NCBI GenBank assembly: GCA_002794735.1
Contig: NBAZ01000001.1
Coordinates: 3,596,001-3,660,000, forward strand
Direction: 5' to 3'
DNA length: 64,000 nucleotides
Origin: Pyrrhoderma lamaoense
Taxonomy: Eukaryota; Basidiomycota; Agaricomycetes; Hymenochaetales; Hymenochaetaceae
The notes under the pieces are model-generated. The model was not told the DNA's origin, searched no databases, and worked only from the letters and a program-made list of their open reading frames with translations. The translations under genes and the position numbers were made by a program. Positions 59,577 to 64,000 of this stretch are shown in pieces; positions within the stretch are counted from its first letter, which is position 1; each line of letters starts with the position of its first letter.

Positions 59577-60524
59577 ATGTTTATTCTCTCACCTATTGTT
59601 ACTTCCTTACTTTCATTATCTCTCGTTCATGCTATACCTGCCAAGGAGTCTGATTTATCCTCTGTCTCATCAACAACATCCGCGGACCCTTCATCCAGTT
59701 CATCCAGTTCAGGATCAGGTGGAGGTAGTGGAAGATTTACATACTATAACCCATCTGTAGGCTTGTACGTACCTTTACCTTGTATTTATCGTTGCTATAT
59801 ATTCATTGTACTAATATACATATGTTTATAACAGGGGTTCTTGTGGTAATCAGAATGATGACAATAGCTTTGTAAGTAGTCATATTTTATTGTTCTGGAA
59901 ATCATAACTATGGTTCTTGGCTAACTTTCTGTTATGTACTAGACTGTTGCTATGAATCAGGCGGTGACTAACAGTTTCTGTTCACGAGATTAAAGTTTTT
60001 TATCTGATTCTTTTTTTCGGAAAATAGCAATACAAGAGTTCAATGTGTGGACAAACTATCACTATCACTGTTTCTGGTAAGTCAACGCAAGCGACTATCC
60101 AAGACATGGTAAATTACTCCACACTACCACGTTTTATTCATACTCATCCATTTTTCTTTCTCACCAAGTGCCCGGGATGTCCTGAAGGGGGGCTGGACCT
60201 CGCAGAAGGACTTTTCAAGTTCTTTGCAAATACCGACGTTGGAGTTCTCGAAGGATCTTGGACATTTGCAAGTGGAAGTAACACATCATCTGGCTCATCT
60301 ACTACGCCTGCTAATGGATCTGAGACAACGAGTTCTGGGCGGGAGACCCAGCTAGCACATCAGATGTTGAGACATCGACGTCTGACAATAGTAGTTCTGG
60401 AGCTTCAGCTACGACAACTAGTGGTTCTGAGTCTACCGAATCTGCTCATGGCATGGACATGGACACGGTCACCATCACGATGACGAATGAGCTTGACGCT
60501 TACGTGTCTGACACCTCTGTATAG
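59577..60524 (+). CDS. Secreted double-psi beta-barrel (RlpA/barwin/expansin-like) protein
   Basis: The start at 59577 gives the signal peptide MFILSPIVTSLLSLSLVHA, followed by a Ser/Gly linker. The barrel follows: RFTYYNPSVGLGSCGNQNDD, then SFTVAMNQAQYKSSMCGQTI, TITVSGKSTQATIQDMCPGC, and GGLDLAEGLFKFFANTDVGV with SWTF. CG, MCG and CPGC are the paired cysteines of this family, and the Asp in QDMCPGC and in LDL sit at the usual positions. Fungal members are wall-associated or secreted and some resemble small effectors or protease-inhibitor-like proteins. The exons are short, exon 1 being 59577-59764. The Ser/Thr-rich C-terminal tail (DNSSSGASATTTSGSESTES) appears after a one-base loss in the G run near 60337-60343 and ends at 60522-60524. 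Confidence 0.78.
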
Positions 60525-60852
60525 TAGTTAAGACGGTATCTTGCGATATAGAATAATATCATAGGTAGTACTCAGATATCTGAATTTAATATATGATAAT
60601 CACAAGTAATGGGGGAATATAACATGGAAATAACGTTAAACAGCCGTTTGATAAAAGTATCTATATAAGTGCGATATCCGCGACGTACTCAAGTATCCTC
60701 GAACCCAAGTAGTACTCTAACCTCTATAAGGTCCAAAGAGGCATAATACTGATGCTTCCAACGTTTGTTACAACCGGAACAATATGAGAGTGCAGTGATC
60801 TACTTGTCACTTAGGTCCTTTTAGACACTATGATTATTGGGCAACTTGTACA
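60525..60852. other. Convergent 3' region, 328 bases
   Basis: This is between the ends of the barrel-protein gene and ATG101. It is AT-rich with no gene that I can see. Confidence 0.45.
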
Positions 60853-61750
60853 TCAGCCGACCTCTACATCTGCGATACGGACACTGATTCGGAACGGAAA
60901 CGGAGAGATGCCACTTGAATTGGTAATGGGAGGGACGGCCGTACGACCTCGCTCAGAAGAAGTGTGCTTAAGGATTGTCATAAGGGCTTCCGAGAGAGAT
61001 GCCGTGAGAGTTGAGTTGAAAATTTGACGATCTATAGCGTTAATGGTCGTGAATATGAGTAAAGATAAAGATCCATTTAACGGAAGGTGAGTCACCAGCT
61101 TCGTTTTTGGGCTGTCGAACCTCTGCGTTTATGATCCTAGACAATAAACTAAGTCGCTAATTTAAGAGACCTGCTTACTAGGTGGTTACAAACCATTTCT
61201 CCCAGGGGATTTCTTCCTATAAGAAAATGCCGATTAAAAAGTTGAACATTAAGTCACTTGTTTAGACACACCTCTCCAGTAGAAAACCAGGTCTTCTTTG
61301 GCCGCTTCTCGGAAAATGTAACGGTAATCTGTTTGCATATATGCGTCATCTAGTGAATGTATCAGGTACAGCACAAAGACTCACTTGACCACGTTTATTT
61401 GAATCACTTTCTATTCCTTTCCAGAATGCGTCCACTTTCTCGTCGATGAGAAGTTCTGTTTGAGCATCTTTCACACCGGGCTACCAACGTCATATAGCCA
61501 GTTAAGATTATGAAAGATTTATAGCATCTTTTACTGAAGCATACCATGGTGATGTCGAGCACTTCCATGTTTTGTGGCTTTATGGTCCCGAACAACCTGT
61601 GGAAAAGTATGGAATGAAGTAATGCTTTGAGAACATCTTTCGTTGTCAATCTATCTAACACCTGAAGCGAGTTTATTTAAGACAAGGCACATGTATGAGT
61701 ATCTGAGCACTTGCAAGTTCTGTTGTTATTATTGGGGTTGTGTTATCCAT
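60853..61750 (-). CDS. ATG101: Autophagy protein ATG101
   Basis: ATG101 is a HORMA-fold partner of ATG13 in the autophagy-initiating kinase complex. Exon 1 is 61750-61711 (MDNTTPIITTELA). A 56-base intron leads to exon 2 from 61654: TKDVLKALLHSILFHRLFGT then IKPQNMEVLDITM, the strongly conserved ATG101 start. Later exons read ELLIDEKVDAFWKGIE, ITVTFSEKRPKKTWFSTGE and EEIPWEKW, where the EKRPKK-W-F and PWE-W patterns are family marks. The last exon has ALMTILKHTSSERGRTAVPP and GISPFPFRISVR. The stop is at 60853, so the end (IADVEVG) is slightly longer than I expect. No clear frame break is seen. Confidence 0.87.
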
Positions 61751-62314
61751 GCTTGTCGTTTAGAGAGTAGGGCCGACATTAAGAAGGATTTAATTCATCA
61801 TTGAAATAGGTTTAAGTCTATCAGGCACCTTACGGATCACATGCATGTGAATAATTTGTATGATATCCATTACGTAATACATATTGTAGCTGAAATACAT
61901 GTTAAGCAGTGTTCGTGTAAGTTTAGACATGAGGATCCTTAAACGGATCCATGTATTCGGCAGTTCCAAGCGTATTAAATAATTGATTGCTACACATATA
62001 CCGTAGTATAAATGTATGTTATGCGAAAATCTGAAATTAAAAGTACTCTGGGTGATAGGATCGAAAGGAGTTTACAATAGTACAAATAATACTTTTTGGC
62101 TGAGTGCAAGTTACTAATAAAGTTCTTGAGAGTATCATCGTCCAACTATCTGGATATATAGTTTCAGAGCTGAAGGCAAAGATGGAAAGCGTAGAAGACC
62201 TATAATACAAATATGTAGAGCAGTGCAAAACGTAGTAAGTAGTCTGTAATGAAATGGCTTGTGTTACAAAATAGTCCAGGTAAGTTCCATCACCGTCAAT
62301 CTAACGGAGCATTG
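61751..62314. other. Intergenic, 564 bases
   Basis: This is the promoter side of ATG101 and the 3' flank of the MAU2-like gene. It is AT-rich. An imperfect palindrome around ggatccttaaacggatcc (61931-61948) is visible. I see no gene. Confidence 0.45.
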
Positions 62315-64000
62315 TTATGATCCGAGGAGAAGGTTTCGACGCGCTTCAAGCTGGCTAACAGCTGATTCTAATTGTTTATTTATCTCCTCTTGACGTTTCA
62401 CCTTCTCGTCGTTTCCTTCTCGAAGATATAGATCTTTTTTAAGAATAGTTTGAGTAGTGTTCTTTTACCAGAGGTTTTACTACTCACTAAGAAACTGACG
62501 GCCAACCCATAAACCTAATGGTGCATTTCCAGTCGGTGCAGCCTTCGAGTTCACGTGAGACTCAGTGTCATTCAAAACAGGCTTTTGAGTTGCTCCAAGG
62601 CCAGCTGCAAGCTGAGCACATGTTGTAGCATTGAACGAGCATGCTTCTCTGCTGTTCGATAATAAAGATCGGATAGAAGTGCTAAAATAAGAGCTCTCAA
62701 ATGATTGTCTTGTGCTTCTGAAGCACGGTCAAGAGCAGCCTTGAGATGGAACCTAACGATTATTATTATTGTAGCGTAAGTGATCAGATTGAGGAAACGG
62801 CTGTATGTAGGTGGAACTTACTTTGCCGATAGTATCTCTTTGGCGGTACAGGCTTTTAAGACGTGAGCAATAGCTTCAAGTGTCCCACCCATGCCTTGAG
62901 CGGCATCATAGATGGCAGATATTTCATCTTCTACCTCAACAATGTTCCACGTGCACTCTCCTTGAGCTACTCGCAATGCCATTTCGCCTGCGCGTGCTGA
63001 TATGTTAACAAATGTGCCATCAGCTGAGAGACTTGCGGCAACTCGATAACAGTCGAATGCTCGTTCTTTATCACCTAGTGCATGAGCAAGATGTGCATGA
63101 TGGAGAGTTATACGAGCCGCATATGTATCGAAGAATCCATAAGTACGGGTATGAGAGATTAAGGTATCGAGATGCTGAAAAAACTGAATTGAGTCTAAGT
63201 TATATAATAGTACAAAGATTAGACCCTTACAGAGGACGCGTCTTCAAATTCACTCCTCATGATAAAAACCTAATCAAGTCAGTGATTGGAAGGCATCTTA
63301 TGATGAAAACCTTACCGAAACCATTTCCGACAAGAGATCGGCCTTTATTTTTACTATTCTCTCTTCTACTTCATCTGCGTCCCACGGATCAGCCCAGCGA
63401 TTTACTGTAGAACAAGTGTGAGATTTGACCGAGTTGAAGTACTATATTACTAACAATATATTTCTTTCTTTGATTCCTTTTCTATCATGAGTAAGCCTTC
63501 CTGAGCAAAAACTTTTCTCTTCGGCTTTCGGCCAACGGCGTCTCGTTTAGAAGTGCTACTAATCAGGTATGTAAGGTAGAATAAAATACGCGGATGTGTA
63601 ATTTTGAGTAAAAGTGGGGGCCAGAATTCAGTTTCACCTTGAAGTAACTGGGTCAACTACCAAGAATCATGAAATGATGGTGAGCAACCTTACTTCGACT
63701 GTTCCTGTAGTGAAGAGATTTAATGTATCTGAATCAAGTAAGGCATGGAGTTGGTGTAAACGTGGAGTGGCGGCCTTAGCTTTTCCGACATGCGTATAGT
63801 AGATGACACCAAGTTGTAAAGTATGAATCGCCATAGCAGCTTCAAAAGGATCATCAAAGTGGATAAAATCCTCGTCTGCTGGCTCCTTTCCCTTGGGCGA
63901 AGGAATCGTATCGTTGAATGAAAGTCCAAGAGCAGATTCTGCAAGGCAAAGAGAGTCCTCAACTGCATCCCACATCGCGGCATCGATTAATGTTCGAAGA
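62315..64000 (-). CDS. Cohesin-loader subunit MAU2/SCC4-like, C-terminal part (5' end outside window)
   Basis: The gene runs off the right edge. Reading leftward from 64000 one sees MWDAVEDSLCLAESALGL, FDDPFEAAMAIHTLQLGVIY and LHQLHALLDSDTLNLF. Then come ITHPRILFYLTYLISSTSKR and DAVGRKPKRKVFAQEGL, a block typical of fungal Scc4, and HLAHALGDKERAFDCYRVAA with further helical repeats. The C-terminus is QEEINKQLESAVSQLEARRN followed by LLLGS and a stop at 62315-62317. MAU2/SCC4 is a tetratricopeptide-like helical scaffold that with NIPBL/SCC2 loads cohesin on chromosomes. Exons are separated by short introns. The family call rests on the block around the GRKPKRKVFAQEG segment and the helical-repeat layout. 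Confidence 0.72.

Noticed and set aside
549..60524. Programmed ribosomal frameshifting as the cause of the many frame breaks
   Set aside because: The break sites share no slippery heptamer or common motif, they differ in sequence context, and they occur in unrelated genes. Deletion-type consensus error explains them more simply.
1..64000. Transposons, CRISPR arrays, rRNA genes or a telomere
   Set aside because: I saw no transposase or reverse transcriptase motifs, no regular spacer arrays, no rRNA sequence and no telomeric repeats. Short degraded elements could escape reading by eye.

Overview
The window looks like nuclear DNA of a basidiomycete fungus, probably an agaricomycete. Genes are dense on both strands and cut by many short introns, mostly about 50-75 nt, with GT-AG borders and in places a clear TACTAAT-type branch point. 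The recognisable proteins are eukaryotic and mostly of fungal type: WBP11, ATG101, RNF10, MAU2/SCC4, GMC oxidoreductase, sugar transporter, F-box. The DNA is rather AT-rich. I cannot name an order or species.

Layout. 0-4 kb: the end of an unknown gene, a PhzF-family protein and a CDK-like kinase. 4.6-8.1 kb (+): a divergent membrane-anchored glutaminase A-like (GtaA-like) protein. 8.5-28.5 kb: single-copy genes, namely an F-box protein, a METTL21-type methyltransferase, a large protein with a Zip2/SHOC1-like C-terminus, a GMC oxidoreductase, two conserved proteins of unknown role, RNF10, WBP11 and an MFS sugar transporter. 28.6-29.5 kb: a decayed 3' piece of a GtaA-like gene beside a tRNA-Asp(GUC) gene. 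30.1-53.4 kb (-): five head-to-tail GtaA-like genes, called A to E here in order of coordinate, with starts every 4.8-5.2 kb. 54-64 kb: a catalytically dead E2-like (FTS/AKTIP) protein, a peroxisomal acyl/aryl-CoA ligase, an HMG-like chromatin protein, a secreted double-psi-barrel protein, ATG101 and the 3' part of MAU2/SCC4.

The standout is the GtaA-like family. Every copy is built as a signal peptide, a large ectodomain resembling fungal glutaminase A, one transmembrane helix, an Arg-rich stop-transfer, a Pro/Tyr-rich cytosolic tail with a short coiled coil, and a PPxY motif at or near the C-terminus. This implies a surface ectoenzyme or receptor that could be sorted by a WW-domain (Rsp5/Nedd4-type) ubiquitin ligase. 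Middle exons, and even introns, are almost identical between copies A, B and D, while both gene ends differ, which points to gene conversion.

A quality warning. Many otherwise well-conserved genes are broken by single-base frameshifts. By my reading about thirty are a missing base and only about three go the other way, often in short homopolymers. This fits consensus deletion errors better than widespread gene death. Exon borders are read by eye from splice signals and frame, and should be treated as estimates.
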